From Linnemannia schmuckeri (lineage: Eukaryota > Mortierellomycota > Mortierellomycetes > Mortierellales > Mortierellaceae), in the NCBI GenBank assembly GCA_029449235.1, contig JANATG010000005.1, positions 1,984,001-2,048,000 on the forward strand: a stretch of 64,000 nucleotides of DNA, given 5' to 3'. The translations under genes and the position numbers were made by a program. The notes beneath the pieces are model-generated. The model worked only from the letters and a program-made list of their open reading frames with translations, was not told the DNA's origin and did no database searches. This document shows, piece after piece, positions 34,667-45,748 of the stretch. Each line of letters starts with the position of its first letter. Position 1 is the stretch's first letter.

Positions 34667-35078
34667 TGATTAAGGTATTCCGGACTCATCCCTCGATCTA
34701 CATGAGATTCGCTCAAGAATTGCCAGCAATCTTGGCCCTACAGACCTCGCGTCCTGTGCGCGTGTGAGTCAGGATTGGAACGACTCATTTACACCTGCAC
34801 TCTACAACTCTGTCGTGTTGTCGAAACATGGCCCCAGCATGGAATCTGTCGAGAGAAATAAGCACCTTATACAATGCCTGGAGATTGAGAGGTCTGTCTA
34901 TGAAAAACTACTATCATCAACATTTGCACGAGACAAAGTCATTTGTAGCATCCTGGCCAACTCGACTCTCATCACTTTGGACTTGAACAACAACTCGATC
35001 GGAGACAACGGAGCTGTCGCGCTGTCTGAGGCACTCAAGACCAACTTGACTCTGGCCATTATGGGCGTATTTCGGTGA
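34667..35078 (+). pseudogene. Truncated, probably frameshifted F-box/leucine-rich-repeat gene
   Basis: From about 34676 the frame reads IPDSSLDLHEIRSRIA, then DLASCARVSQDWN, a typical F-box, and continues into one leucine-rich repeat (LITLDLNNNSIGDNG, ALSEALKTN). A stop follows at once at 35076-35078, whereas such RNI-type proteins normally carry many repeats. The ATG at 34667 (Met-Ile-Lys) is out of frame with the F-box. Either a small indel after AAG broke the gene, or an upstream exon splices to the AAG ending at 34675, which follows a pyrimidine tract. The early end of the repeat region argues for a relic in either case. Confidence 0.6.
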
Positions 35079-35779
35079 CTGTCCATGCCTTTGTAAGAGT
35101 GATGAATAGAGAGAGTATATATATTTTATCCCTTCCCCTGTTTTGGAATCTCTTGGGATTCCAATTTTCCAAGAGTCAATAACCTCCATATTTACAGATG
35201 TTGTAATAAAAGTCTTGAAAAAAAATTTGTTGTTTTGGATTGTTGGGCGCAGTTGTCATAATTTTCCTGGAAATGCGATCACTGGTGAGGTTCTGTTTCT
35301 ACTCCGCGTTCCATCCATGGATCATTCAGAGGGTCCTGAAGCGGGTATTGTTAGGAGGATATGCTTCCGGTCCGGTAACCCTTTTCGTACCGGCTGCAAA
35401 GTGAAAATAAAGTATGTGAATCGTCATCAACGTGATCAGTGGAGGAAAGGGAAAGTGCGAGAATGACGAAGAGGCTACGACGAGAAGGGAGGTGATCAGT
35501 TTTGTTCGCTCACCTTTTTTTTTTTTTTTTTTTTTTGTGATTCGCTCTTCGTTTCTTCTTTTCTTCTTTTCTTCTTCTTCCTCTCAGCCGCCAGTCAACA
35601 AACAAGCAAGCAAGCAGCGACTAGCTTTTTCGACCTAGGCACTATCAAGGATCTTTCTCGTCCGTGCATGTACCGCAAGCGCAAGCAACAACTACAATTA
35701 CAACATTTGAAAACACCCTACCAAACTCTCCAGCCCAAGCAAACACTTAGCCACAACTACCGCAAATAAAAGCGACAAG
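35079..35779. other. Intergenic
   Basis: There is a 22-T run at about 35515-35536 and a perfect 6-bp-stem hairpin (CCGGTA/TACCGG, 35372-35393). From 35580 the CA-rich leader of the next open frame begins. Confidence 0.5.
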
Positions 35780-36118
35780 ATGGAGTTATACAGCTTCCAG
35801 TACCCACCCCGCCCAACTCCCTCTCAAGCCCACAGACCAGCACGGTACTACTTCCACAACCTGGACCAGGACCGACAGCTCGTCAGAAAAGTCGGGGGAC
35901 CTCATTCCTTTTTTCAGAAGGAAGGTGTGCCACCCACGATTATCTCCAAGGCGACCATGCAGGCCGATACTGCGGTTGTTGCCAGGATGTGCAGTGGTTC
36001 GACTTTGGGGGAAGAGATTCGGTCGGAGGAGGATATTTGGGCCAAGGTTGAGGTTGATGGAGGAAGGATGGGAAGTGGGTTGAAGGTCTTGGATCGGACA
36101 AAGTTTTTGGTCGATTGA
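35780..36118 (+). CDS. Small protein of unknown function (112 aa)
   Basis: A single-exon frame starts at an ATG preceded by an A-rich context (GACAAGATGG) and a CA-rich leader like those of other genes here. The product begins MELYSFQYPPRPTPSQ, has no signal peptide or membrane segment, and ends KVLDRTKFLVD. Codon usage is GC-rich in third positions in the first half, like neighbouring real genes. I recognise no domain. It could be a small conserved fungal protein, or an exon of something larger. Confidence 0.5.
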   Translation: MELYSFQYPPRPTPSQAHRPARYYFHNLDQDRQLVRKVGGPHSFFQKEGVPPTIISKATMQADTAVVARMCSGSTLGEEIRSEEDIWAKVEVDGGRMGSGLKVLDRTKFLVD

Positions 36119-36546
36119 GGACGCACTCTACGAAACAAAGCCAACGAAATCAGCACATAGCACTCAAACACTTTTCGCATTTTAGCATTCTTCAGCATGT
36201 TCACCTTGCCATTAACTAGCCAAATAATACACAAATTGCAGATTGCTTATTATTTTTAACAACATATGAGACTGAGCATGAGGTATTGTGATGAAGAAGC
36301 ATTGACGCCGTCGTTTTTTAATGCTCAAGGACACACATACAACAAAAAAAAAGAAAAAAAGTAGAGGGTAATGGACTGCCAAAAAAAGTGCTTGATTTCG
36401 CAAGCAAGTCGTCAAACAACCGACAGTGTAGCTAAAATCAAGCTCCTCCAATCTCCTAGGAGCAAGAGACCAAAAGGAAAAACCATCATCCAACCGAAAG
36501 AGGGTCCTTGGGATGATTATGACCAACAGCAAGAAGGCAAAAGTCG
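36119..36546. other. Convergent 3' region
   Basis: These are the 3' flanks of the 112-aa frame and of the Rieske gene. Nothing else is recognised. Confidence 0.55.
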
Positions 36547-39500
36547 CTACCAGTCGAGGCGATCGTGGGCATAGGTACGACTGTTGGGCGAATAAAACTT
36601 TCGGTAATAATCGCGGAACTGCTTGACGGGCGTATCCTCCTTAACGAAGAGCGGGTTGTGCTTATAAGTCTTGTGTCGCCACACAAAGATATCATCATCA
36701 AACGCCTTGTTGGCCTCCCGAATCATATGACGCGCCGCAAACAACGGAACCGACTTTTCCGCATACGCCTCATCCTCCATCGTCAACTGCAGACCCTTCT
36801 CACCAACGGGGAGGAAAGATTTGACGACGACAACTTGGCCCTTGGGAGTGAAAAATCGGAAATAGACCAGTCCTCCGGGGCCAGTAAACTCGACTTGGGC
36901 CATGGCTTCGGCGGCTTGGATAGGTCTGTCAGAGAAGATGGAGTGGACGGTCGGGTAGTCGTTGAAGACAAAGTTGAAAGGGTTTGTTTCTGGGTCGTAA
37001 TTGCATTCGGTGCGGTGTTTGATGTAGAAGAATCGATCCAAGATAGGGATCGAGAGTTTGTCATGCAACAAACTAAAGTGCATCCTATGTGCGTTATTGT
37101 CAACAAAGATAATATTTGGTAAATAATTCGGCGCAACTAAGAATAACATGCATGAAGATCAAGCAAAAGTGATGAAGTAAATAACGATGACGCCTACCAA
37201 TCAGAGGCATTCTCGGCAAAGTCCTGAATGTGCATGGGCAGGGTTCCACGACGGTATCCAACTCGATTGAAGGTGCCCTCAGCCAAGGGGAAGGGCACTG
37301 GCTCATACATGGGCTCGCGCTCCTCAGCATCATACCAGACCACAATCATGCCCGCAAACTCTCGATGAGTCCAGCGCTTTGTCTTGGCCATGTTCGGGAT
37401 CGACTTCGCATAAGGGATATCGATACACTGTCCAGTACTGCCATCAAATTTCCATCCATGGAAGGGGCATCGAACCCCGTCCCCTTCAACCACACCTCCA
37501 ATCGCCATATTAGCTCCAAGATGAGGACACATCGCGTCCAGGATGTGAACCTCCTCATCCGTCTCGCCTCGAAAGACCGCAAACGAACGCCCCAATCCAT
37601 TGACATTAATCACCTGGCCCGGTTTGACGTCCCCGGATCGAGCAAGTTTGTACCATCCGTTGGGGAAAGGTGGAGGGAAGTATGAAGCACGGCGCTTCTG
37701 GTCATGGATCTGTTCATAAACGGGGGCGTTTTCAGGAATAACTGGTCCGCTTTGAAGGTAGCGGAAGATGCTGACAGAGAGGAAGCTGGTCAGGAGGATG
37801 ACAAAGAGTGGTGGGACTGTAGTGAGAGGGGCCATGAGGGTGTTGAAGGCCTGGGTCACCAGGGGTTTGATGTAGGCATCCAAGAAAAAGATTGCGAAAC
37901 TACCCACGGTCATCAAAGGCCACACGACATTCTAGAAGCAGGAATGGAAAAGGTTATCGGGTTTAAGCGAGGACGGACAATAACAAAACAACATTGGGGG
38001 TCAGAGGTCGAATTGTTATTTCCTTCTTTCCTTTACAGACATAAACAACGAGGTTCATGACACAAAGAGTGAAAGGGGCGAGTCGGTCGCATCGTGGTCC
38101 GTGCTGAATGAAAGCACTCGCACCAATGATATGATGGACCACAAGAAATTAGAAAAGACAACAGCAACATATGAGGGAGTGACAATTCTGTGGTTGGAAA
38201 AGTGAAGCTTACGTGGAAGGTTTCGTTCTCGATGGTGACATGAAGGAAGGCCAAAAAGTAGATTGCAAGCATAAGAAGCGCCTCTCCTTCACGAGTGCAG
38301 CCTAGATAAGTTAGTTTTCGTTTCCCAGCGAAAAACGGCAAGCGCGTGTTAGTCGATTGAAGAGGAGATATTTTTTTTCCTTGTGCGCGAAAGGAAGAAG
38401 GGGTGAAGGAGTAGGGGAGGGAGAAGGAGAGAGGATGGACAGGGTCCATTGGGTCGCGCGTTTGGAGAAAGAGAAGGAAAAGGAGAACGGTCGATCGTTC
38501 GTTCATCCCTTCACTTTCTCCAACACTCCAACCAACACCCTAACCAACCATCCATTCTTTTTCTGTTGTTTGTGTGGGCTTTTACTCGCATGTGGGCATA
38601 TGGCAGATGTGAATGAATTGGACTATTCAAAACGAAGAAAAAGACACCAAAAAGTAATTGCAGCTGCAGGTGGAAGAGGAATCAAAAATGAGAACAGTGC
38701 ACAACATGATGGACAACGAACACCAAAAAAACAAACAACAAACAACAACGAAAGCGTGACCTGTCCCCCTGCTTGTTTATACCACCTAAACAGAAATACA
38801 AAAACAGCAGACAGCGACTTACTCCTCATGGAACAGAGGACCTGGGTGGTCACTCTCCCTATAACAAAGATCGATCCGTAGATCGAGTAGTACTTGATGA
38901 ACGCATACTCGGGCTTCTTGTCAAACCCGCGGCGGTAGTAATCCTGGTACAGGAAGTTTCCAAACGCAAACGCGGTCGTGTGGGAGAACCCCAAGACCAA
39001 CGATCCCATCCAATCGACATTCTCTGCAACGGAGCACTTGGTCATGCCGATGTAGGCTGCGACGGGGGCCAGGCAGAATCGGAACCAGAGAGTCGTGCCG
39101 AGGTAGAACTCCAGACTAAGCACAATACGGAAGGATGTGTCTGCGAACGAGTACCTTTGAGAGAGATGGATGTGGGAAATACATTACAGTTTAGCGCAAT
39201 TGAAAAGCAAGGAAAAAAGATACCAAAGCTCATGCATGCACCTTGCGCCCTAGCGCTTCTTTTCTTCAAATGTGGAAAAACAAATAACACACCACCACAT
39301 CAACACAACACACCAAACAAACATACCCTCTTCCAACATCCCCGCTCATTCCACTCCCTCGCCGAATGAACTTAGCTCAACTTACATGTACTCGGGGATC
39401 TTTCTCTTCTTGAGAGAGTCGGTCATGGCGGTGACATACGAGGACATGAATAATCCCAAGAAAAGGGCCACCAGGTGCGAGATATGCGCTTCCCTCTGAA

Positions 39501-39909
39501 TAATTGGCGACAACTCCTCCGAACTCAACCAGTCCTTCTCAACCACACCTACTGCTTGCATCGCTGCAACCCACCCGCCCTCACCCTTCTCCAACCACGA
39601 AGCACCAGTGGTTGAAGAAGCAGAAGCAGAAGTAGAAGCAGAAGCAGGAGCGCTAAGGATGATGGATCCCAACTGGAGGAGGATCTGAGAGACAAAGGGA
39701 CCGACAACACCCTTCCAGATCGGACGAGAGGCTTCGTGAAAGGAGAAAAGGTAACCAGAGGAGATGATCAAGACGACGAGAAGTGGAGCCAGACGACGGG
39801 ATTGAGGGTTCTGGAGGCCAGAACGGATGAGGAGGAAGAGGCCTGATAACGCGACATACGCGAATACCAGCGTGGGTGGCAGGACAATTGCCAGCCAGAC
39901 AAACAGCAT
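36547..39909 (-). CDS. Rieske sterol 7-desaturase-like (DAF-36/Neverland-type) enzyme fused to a polytopic membrane region
   Basis: Minus-strand exons 39909-39386, 39154-38823, 38301-38213, 37931-37198 and 37084-36547 give 738 residues. The C-terminal ~370 residues are a Rieske oxygenase: FPNGWYKLARSGDVKPG (405-421), the [2Fe-2S] ligands C450-x-H452 and C470-x2-H473, then the non-haem iron motif N556-x2-D559-x2-H562-x4-H567. This layout matches cholesterol 7-desaturases (DAF-36/Neverland) and KshA-type oxygenases. The substrate is likely a sterol, which is inference. The first ~375 residues hold about ten hydrophobic segments (near 3-28, 40-56, 68-86, 144-161, 186-210, 224-243, 263-282, 292-309, 318-337 and 352-372), with a Ser/Ala-rich loop near 87-105. 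Animal relatives have only one or two. All four introns have standard sites and exact phase, so a single gene is the simplest model. Confidence 0.82.
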
Positions 39910-40809
39910 CGCGCTTTCGGTGGATTGAGAGGGTAATTGGTTGTGTTAATAAGTTATGGGTGTTGTATTTAGAGGTAGGTGTTGTGAACAAGTATAAAAA
40001 GGAAAAGAAAGGAAGTTGGAGAACAGAGAGAAAGAAAGAAAAAGAGAAGAAAAAGGAAAAAGTAGATGAAAATATCGAAAAAGAGGGGCTAAATTGTTTT
40101 TCATTGTTTGTCGAGTGAGGCCCTTCACCAATGCACCTCATTATCCCTCCCTCCTCTCGGAGCAGGGACATCAATTGTTATGTTCCGGCGTATGTACCCT
40201 CCATCTCTCTTTTCAACTACTAGCCTGGAATGACCCCAAGAAACGGGTGTGATACAAAATATCTCACCCATGCATCCTATCTCTACACCTTGACCGTGGG
40301 TGTGAAAGTCCGTGTCCCTTTTTCTCTCTCATGGATTGAGTAAACAAAGTAAGCGAACCGTCATATCAATAGAGGAATGGCACCAGTTGAGTAGAAAATC
40401 TAGAAGACTTTGCACATGCAAGCAAACAGCAATTACACAGTGCAGGAGGCGGGTTTCGTGCTACCCACATCACCATTCTCGAGTCGCAAGAAAACACAAC
40501 GGTCAAGGAGAGAGAGAGAGAGAGGCAAAACAAGACATCACTATTCTGACTCCCTTGGAGTGCTTATACACTTCCTTTCCCTCAAACTAAGGAATAGTGC
40601 CTGTTCACTCATAAAACACTGCTCCTATGTGGTGGTTGTGTGCATAGATGTTTCTTTCTTAATCGACGCGATATGTAAATATAAAGGTAAGTGTTGGATG
40701 CGTGACGACAACAGATAAAAGGCTGCCAGAGACAAGGTACATGATTTCGTTTCTTTCTTTCTTTCTACCACCACATTCGTCCATACATACACGCACACAC
40801 ACACGGAAT
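39910..40809. other. Divergent intergenic region
   Basis: The left part is the CT-rich leader of the Rieske gene (purine-rich on the plus strand, 40000-40090). TATAAAG at 40680-40686 lies 130 bases before the next start codon. No other gene is seen. Confidence 0.5.
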
Positions 40810-41450
40810 ATGAAAGACGACTACCTGTTTGCATACCGCTACTCAGGCGAGATGCAGCATAGTGTCAGACATCGATGGCTGCTTTCACTCCCCATTCCGC
40901 CAGGGGAGTCCTACCTCAGTCCGGTGTTCTACCTTGGCCGCCATTTAGTCAGAATGGAAGTTCGATCAACGGTATCGTAGCTGCCTTTTCTTATTTGATA
41001 CAGCTTTGGAAAATGGTGGATTGAACCTAAACTCATACAGCAGTGTTTTTTCATTCGGTGCCGTAGGAGTTTGTCGACTGCAAGACTATTGACTTTCTAC
41101 TCCATTTGCTTCGGTACGATGGCGACTTCGCCTTTGACATGGAGCTGAAAGTCATGTCGCCGCAGAGGAGCACATCTTTTGAAAGTCATGAGAGATCTGT
41201 GCTCTTCACTAAGAAAACGACTACTCATCGTAAGTCTTGCTTTTTTCCACTTGGGACAATTGATCGTTACAGTATTTCAATTGCATTCTGGAAAATGATA
41301 CTTACGACAGAATCCTGTTTAAAACTCATATATGTAGTTGTCAAAGACTTTGTGCTCTGCGCGGGTTACGGGTCACCGCAGACGGTAATCTTGGAAGCTA
41401 CATTTATCGGCATGCGAGAGCCGACTGGGCTTGAGGAGGAACTGGAATAG
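40810..41450 (+). CDS. Three-exon gene for a 145-aa protein of unknown function
   Basis: Exons 40810-40971, 41067-41229 and 41338-41450 join in phase to 145 residues. All donor and acceptor sites fit consensus (GTATCG weaker, GTAAGT strong; all acceptors TAG), and the product has no internal stop, which supports a real gene. It begins MKDDYLFAYRYSGEMQ and ends GLEEELE. It is predicted soluble and beta-rich: alternating hydrophobic residues in WLLSLPIPPG, VILEATFIGM and FAFDMELKV. A MATH-like sandwich is conceivable, but I cannot support a family. There is no BTB domain and no membrane segment. Confidence 0.55.
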
Positions 41451-42443
41451 AGCGAGTAACCTCCTTTCACTGCCTTATCTTTAGAACCAAGGATTCAAGC
41501 GCCCAACGAGCTTGAGTATATTGATCAAGCAGTGTGTGTGCTTGTTGTACTTTTTCGTTTTTCCAAGGTGGCTCAAAAAGAACAGAGCTGTTAGTAATAA
41601 AATAGCAGAGTTCATGTATGCGCAGTGAAAAAGGCGTTTTCGACCATACCCACAGCAGATGGTACTTTATTATCACTGACAGATAACCCCGATTGTAATC
41701 GATGTGATGTGCAAAAGTAGTGGCGTGAAATTGATCACGTCGCGATCGTGTCACACACGTGTAAGCAGGCAAGCAAGGAGAAGATGGACCGCTTGTTTTT
41801 GCTATGTATGTTCCTTTTGCGCTGTGTACCTTTTCTTTCCTTTTCGCTCCTCTGTCATCAAAGCCTGTCCCTTGATCTTGTTTTTCGACTTTTCCAGTGG
41901 CAAGCATTATCGACCTCCCAGCGGATCTCCTGCAGTTTATTATTTTTTTCTTAATTTTTTGAAATGCCCTTATTCACCGTTTTTCGTTTCGCATTGCTTC
42001 AAAAGGCAAGAAAAAGAAACCAGTCTATTCGTAGGCACTTCCACAACCTCTCCTTCTCTTACTTTTTCTATTTTCTCTCTCTCATCACCACCTTCATCCC
42101 CTATCCACATTCATTCCTCGCCATTCAACGTTTCTCAACCCGCCAAAACAAGGGAATCAACCCCAACCTCGATCCTAACCTCAACGACGACCGCGCGGCC
42201 AATACGCCAAATGGCCCAGGGTCTTTATCGTTGAAGCAGATTCTGACATCTCTAACTCACGTCATACTCCTTTAGAGAGCCAAAAAAAAAAAATAATTGG
42301 TGAGATCATTGAGCGTACATACCCAGGGTATCAAGCCCCTTCGGTAACTAGCATGTTAAATATTCGAATTGTACATCCCATTCGACCCATAGGTGACAAT
42401 AAAAGTGATACAAAGTAAAAATGGATTTACACCAAGTCAGGAG
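41451..42443. other. Gene-poor interval with a short F-box-like fragment
   Basis: Near 41898-41950 one frame reads ASIIDLPADLLQFII, like the first helix of an F-box, before running into stops. An acceptor-like TTTTCCAG precedes it at 41889-41896. The rest has no recognisable coding content. Confidence 0.3.
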
Positions 42444-42720
42444 CGCTTTCTACTAAGTGAACCGCGTTTGCTACTAACTGATCATCGATTTCTACTAAAT
42501 GATTCGCGTTTTCTACCAAGTGATAGGCGATTTCCACCAAATAAAAGGCGATTTCTTGACGAAATACATTATTTACTACGTGATCTATGATTTTAATAGA
42601 TGAGAATAAATTTCTACAAGTAATTCATGTTTTCTCGCGCCTGACACTAATTGAGACGCGTTTGATACTAATCGAAGAGGGAAATATACCATGTGGAACG
42701 CGTTGGATACTAGGACAACG
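42444..42720 (+). repeat. 21-bp degenerate minisatellite encoding heptads
   Basis: Six consecutive 21-base units from 42444 to 42569 share CGNTTTCTACTAAGTGA, then decay to about 42720 with scattered copies such as CGCGTTTGATACTAATCGA. Because 21 is a multiple of three and units lack stops in one frame, they translate as heptads of the form R-F-L-L-S/T/N-D/E-x inside a 65-codon frame (42393-42590). A 24-T run at 42721-42744 bounds the array. Confidence 0.75.
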
Positions 42721-42744
42721 TTTTTTTTTTTTTTTTTTTTTTTT

Positions 42745-43922
42745 GTAGTTCTTGACGGCGTCTTACATTGAAAAAAACTGCTCTTGGTGAAAAACACAAG
42801 CGGTTTCTTTTCCCGCATTCAAAGCACTCGCCACAGGCACATTGGACGTCACTTAGTCTTGGTTGGAATTTGTGGTTATTAGTGTGGGCTGCATCGATAA
42901 GGAGGTGTTTGCTTGTTGTGAGCGTGAATGAGTAGCGCTTTGGCGAGGGAAAGAAGGTATGGACGCATGGGGATTAGCTGTCATAGTTCCTCAGGGATGG
43001 GAAGAGAATGAGAGTGGAATGGTAGTCGAGAGAAGACTGGTGTGTGTGTTTCGGCGACAAAAAAAAGGAGGCGAAGGGAGGCCAGTGTATGAGAATGGGT
43101 GAGAGAAAGAAATAGAAAAGAAAAAATGGACGAGGACGGAAAACGAGACCTTCAAGAGAAGGGAAAAAAGGAAATAAAAGTTGTCGCAAATCGAAAAAAA
43201 AGTGGCATAAAGGTCTCGAGGATAGTAAGTCTCCTTGAGCCTATCATGTAGACCACCTTGCCAAACAGCGGGCTGTCGGTGACTGGACTCGAAACGACGA
43301 CCTAGCGCTCTTGAAGAAAACGGAATGGAAATGGGAGAAGCGAAGAGAGAGAGAAGAAAATTCAGGCACCGTTTACTGACGCTGGTATATTCTTTTTTTT
43401 TTACGTCGAATTCGATCCAGGCATGATCGCTTCCTTTTTTCAACTGTTGCTAGGCTGCACTTCTGTTCTTGCCTCTCTCTGCCTCTGCCTCAGTCACTGC
43501 AATTCCTGCATCCTGGTGTACTCTTTGATTGCGATGTTCCTTTTGTCTACATCTCGTCATCACAGCTGTGAAGTAGACTCCAGTTGCCTCCTTTCTTCGT
43601 ACGCGCAATAGTTGATCGTCAAGATGGCAACCGCGTTTCGTTTGGATGCATTTGTGGCCTCCAATTTTTTTCTTCTCCGCCATGTGTGTATGTGTGCTCA
43701 CAGACCTAAAAGTCACTTGCCCTATGCATGGCTGCTTATTTATGTCCTCCTCTTTTTTTTAACACACACTCCTTTTGTCACCTTGCTGCTCCCTTCCTCT
43801 GCCTCGTTCTTTCTTTTCGTTTTTCTCGTTCACTTTCACTTTCCACTTTTTCTTATTTTTCTTCCGCATTCCCACCTCTCGCTTTCTTTCTCTGAGATCA
43901 CTCCTTTTCCTAAGCCTTGCAA
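42745..43922. other. Intergenic, leader of the first F-box relic
   Basis: The plus strand is CT-rich from 43740 to 43920, immediately before the ATG at 43923, as expected for a former promoter/leader. Nothing else is recognised. Confidence 0.45.
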
Positions 43923-45353
43923 ATGACATTTATCACCGAACTTTTATCAGAGGTTCTTGACTACCTTGGCGACTTTCTCGACAAACGCATCTTCGTGAAC
44001 GCTGTTCGCGTCTGTCGACTCTTCCAGCAGCAGTTTCTCCACAGGATCTCGAGAGATATAGTGGTTCACGCTGAACAAAAGGCAGTCAAGGTCGATAGCC
44101 TTCGAGCCCACGCCCAGTGGGTGCACTCCCTCCGTTTCGAGAAGTGCAATTCATCCTCCTTCTCCGACTATTTCAGTATCGCGTTTCCAAGACTCACTGT
44201 CCTCAGGATTGGACACTGCTCCATGTTCATCCCTGGCCAAGTGGTAGGGAAACAGGATGCCAATTGGGCTCGACTTATTCGACTCAACCCTACCGTACGA
44301 GACATCACCCTCCTCTTAGCCAACGAGCCTGGATCAGGGCCGGGTCAGTTCTTGGAAACCGTCTTCACTACACTGATTCGTCTTAGGCGACTCAAGCTGA
44401 GGGGCGTCAGCCGTCCGGAATTTTCTTACGGCACCTAACAGTTTTTCTGGAGGGCGGTCAGTCGAATCGAGCAGTTGGTGTATGCGGGCTTCGACCAGTT
44501 GAGAAGAGGGCTTTATTTGGACGTGAATCTCAATTGATTGAGGCGTCTCACTTACTTGACACTGTATGACATCGGCACGCGAGACTATGACTTGAAGGTG
44601 CTGACAGAATACCATAGTCTGACGAGACTCAGGTGATCGAGCGCCATTGAAGACTTCCCGGTCGATGCATTTGTTGCATGTCTTCAGCGGTCGACCTGAC
44701 CGCTCCTGGATGATCTTGCGTTGGACAAAGTAACCCAGCCGGACGAGAATTTTGCATCGATAATGCGCCACGTCCCGTCTTTGAAGCATCTCCGCCTGAA
44801 TTTAACGACCTTTGGACCAGTCTGCTATGGTCAACTTCGATTGTGTCACTTGACACCTTGAGGACCCCGCGCATGGGTGCTTGCAAGCACTTTTTAGGTC
44901 AAATAGCGTTGGATGTTTTGCTGCATTGCTTCATCTGGAGAATTTCAAGGCATGGCATGTTTTGGCAGAGGATCACCTGGCAACGCCGCTGCCCTGGGTC
45001 TGTCATGAATTGAGACACCTCAAGATATCCTTCGATGGGTAGATTGGCGATCTAGAATCCAGCATCTGGTTGGTGTTTGAGCAACTGTCAAGACTGAAAT
45101 TGTTGGAGGAGCTTGACGTGAGGTCGAGCAATAGTTGCGGCGATCCTATGCACGCTTCCCTTATGGGGGTGCTTCAATGGAGGTTAGACTTGGGACTCAA
45201 CAGCCTTCGCCTGTAAGACGGCTCAGGTGCCTTCGATTTGATGATGAGGCTCAGGATCTGAATATAAAGGATGTTGAGTGGATGTTGAATCATTGGCCTT
45301 TATTCGAGATGGTAAAGGGGAGCTTGTCACCAGAGCGGAACCTCAATAGATAG
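43923..45353 (+). pseudogene. Decayed F-box/LRR-type gene, copy 1
   Basis: The first 171 codons are open: MTFITELLSEVLDYLGDF and VRVCRLFQQQFL form an F-box, then WVHSLRFEKC and FPRLTVLRIGHC begin LRR-like strands. A TAA at 44436-44438 ends it. Similar sequence continues to 45353 in changing frames with several stops (TGA after VNLN, TGA after LTRLR, and others). The relic ends with DVEWMLNHWPLFEM, which matches the end of copy 2. F-box proteins link substrates to SCF ubiquitin ligases. Either it makes only a truncated F-box protein or it is dead. Confidence 0.75.
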
Positions 45354-45748
45354 CTCACCAAATTCATAAGAGATAGAGGGATTCTTCGTGAGATGTGAAG
45401 CACATATTTTTAAGAAACTATCCGTTAATAAATCATCCTTTCTCGAGTGATTATTCTGTTGTGGAGGTTCCAAAAGCACTGTAGTGTTGACACAAAGGGT
45501 ATTTTTGAACAGTGGCAGGAGGAGAGACAGCTTTTTATCTTTTGTCTGTGGCATATAAACGCCCAATGCACCGACCATTCAAGAGCGACGATGAGGTCGT
45601 AACGTATGGTTCCCTCTTTCTATTTTTTCATACATGAACCTTTTTCTTGTTCCCCTTTTTTTTTAATTTTCTTCTTTGCTTCCACTCAATTCTTTTTACC
45701 CAATCCCATCACTCTCTCTTTCTCACCACACACACACGCACCCGTACC
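45354..45748. other. Spacer between the two F-box relics
   Basis: No gene is seen. Bases 45612-45745 are a CT-rich leader with a CA run just before copy 2. Confidence 0.5.

Noticed and set aside
37198..37931. Rieske gene starting at a separate ATG inside exon 4
   Set aside because: The exon begins at a splice acceptor in phase with the upstream exons, and the first internal ATG would cut into a hydrophobic segment.
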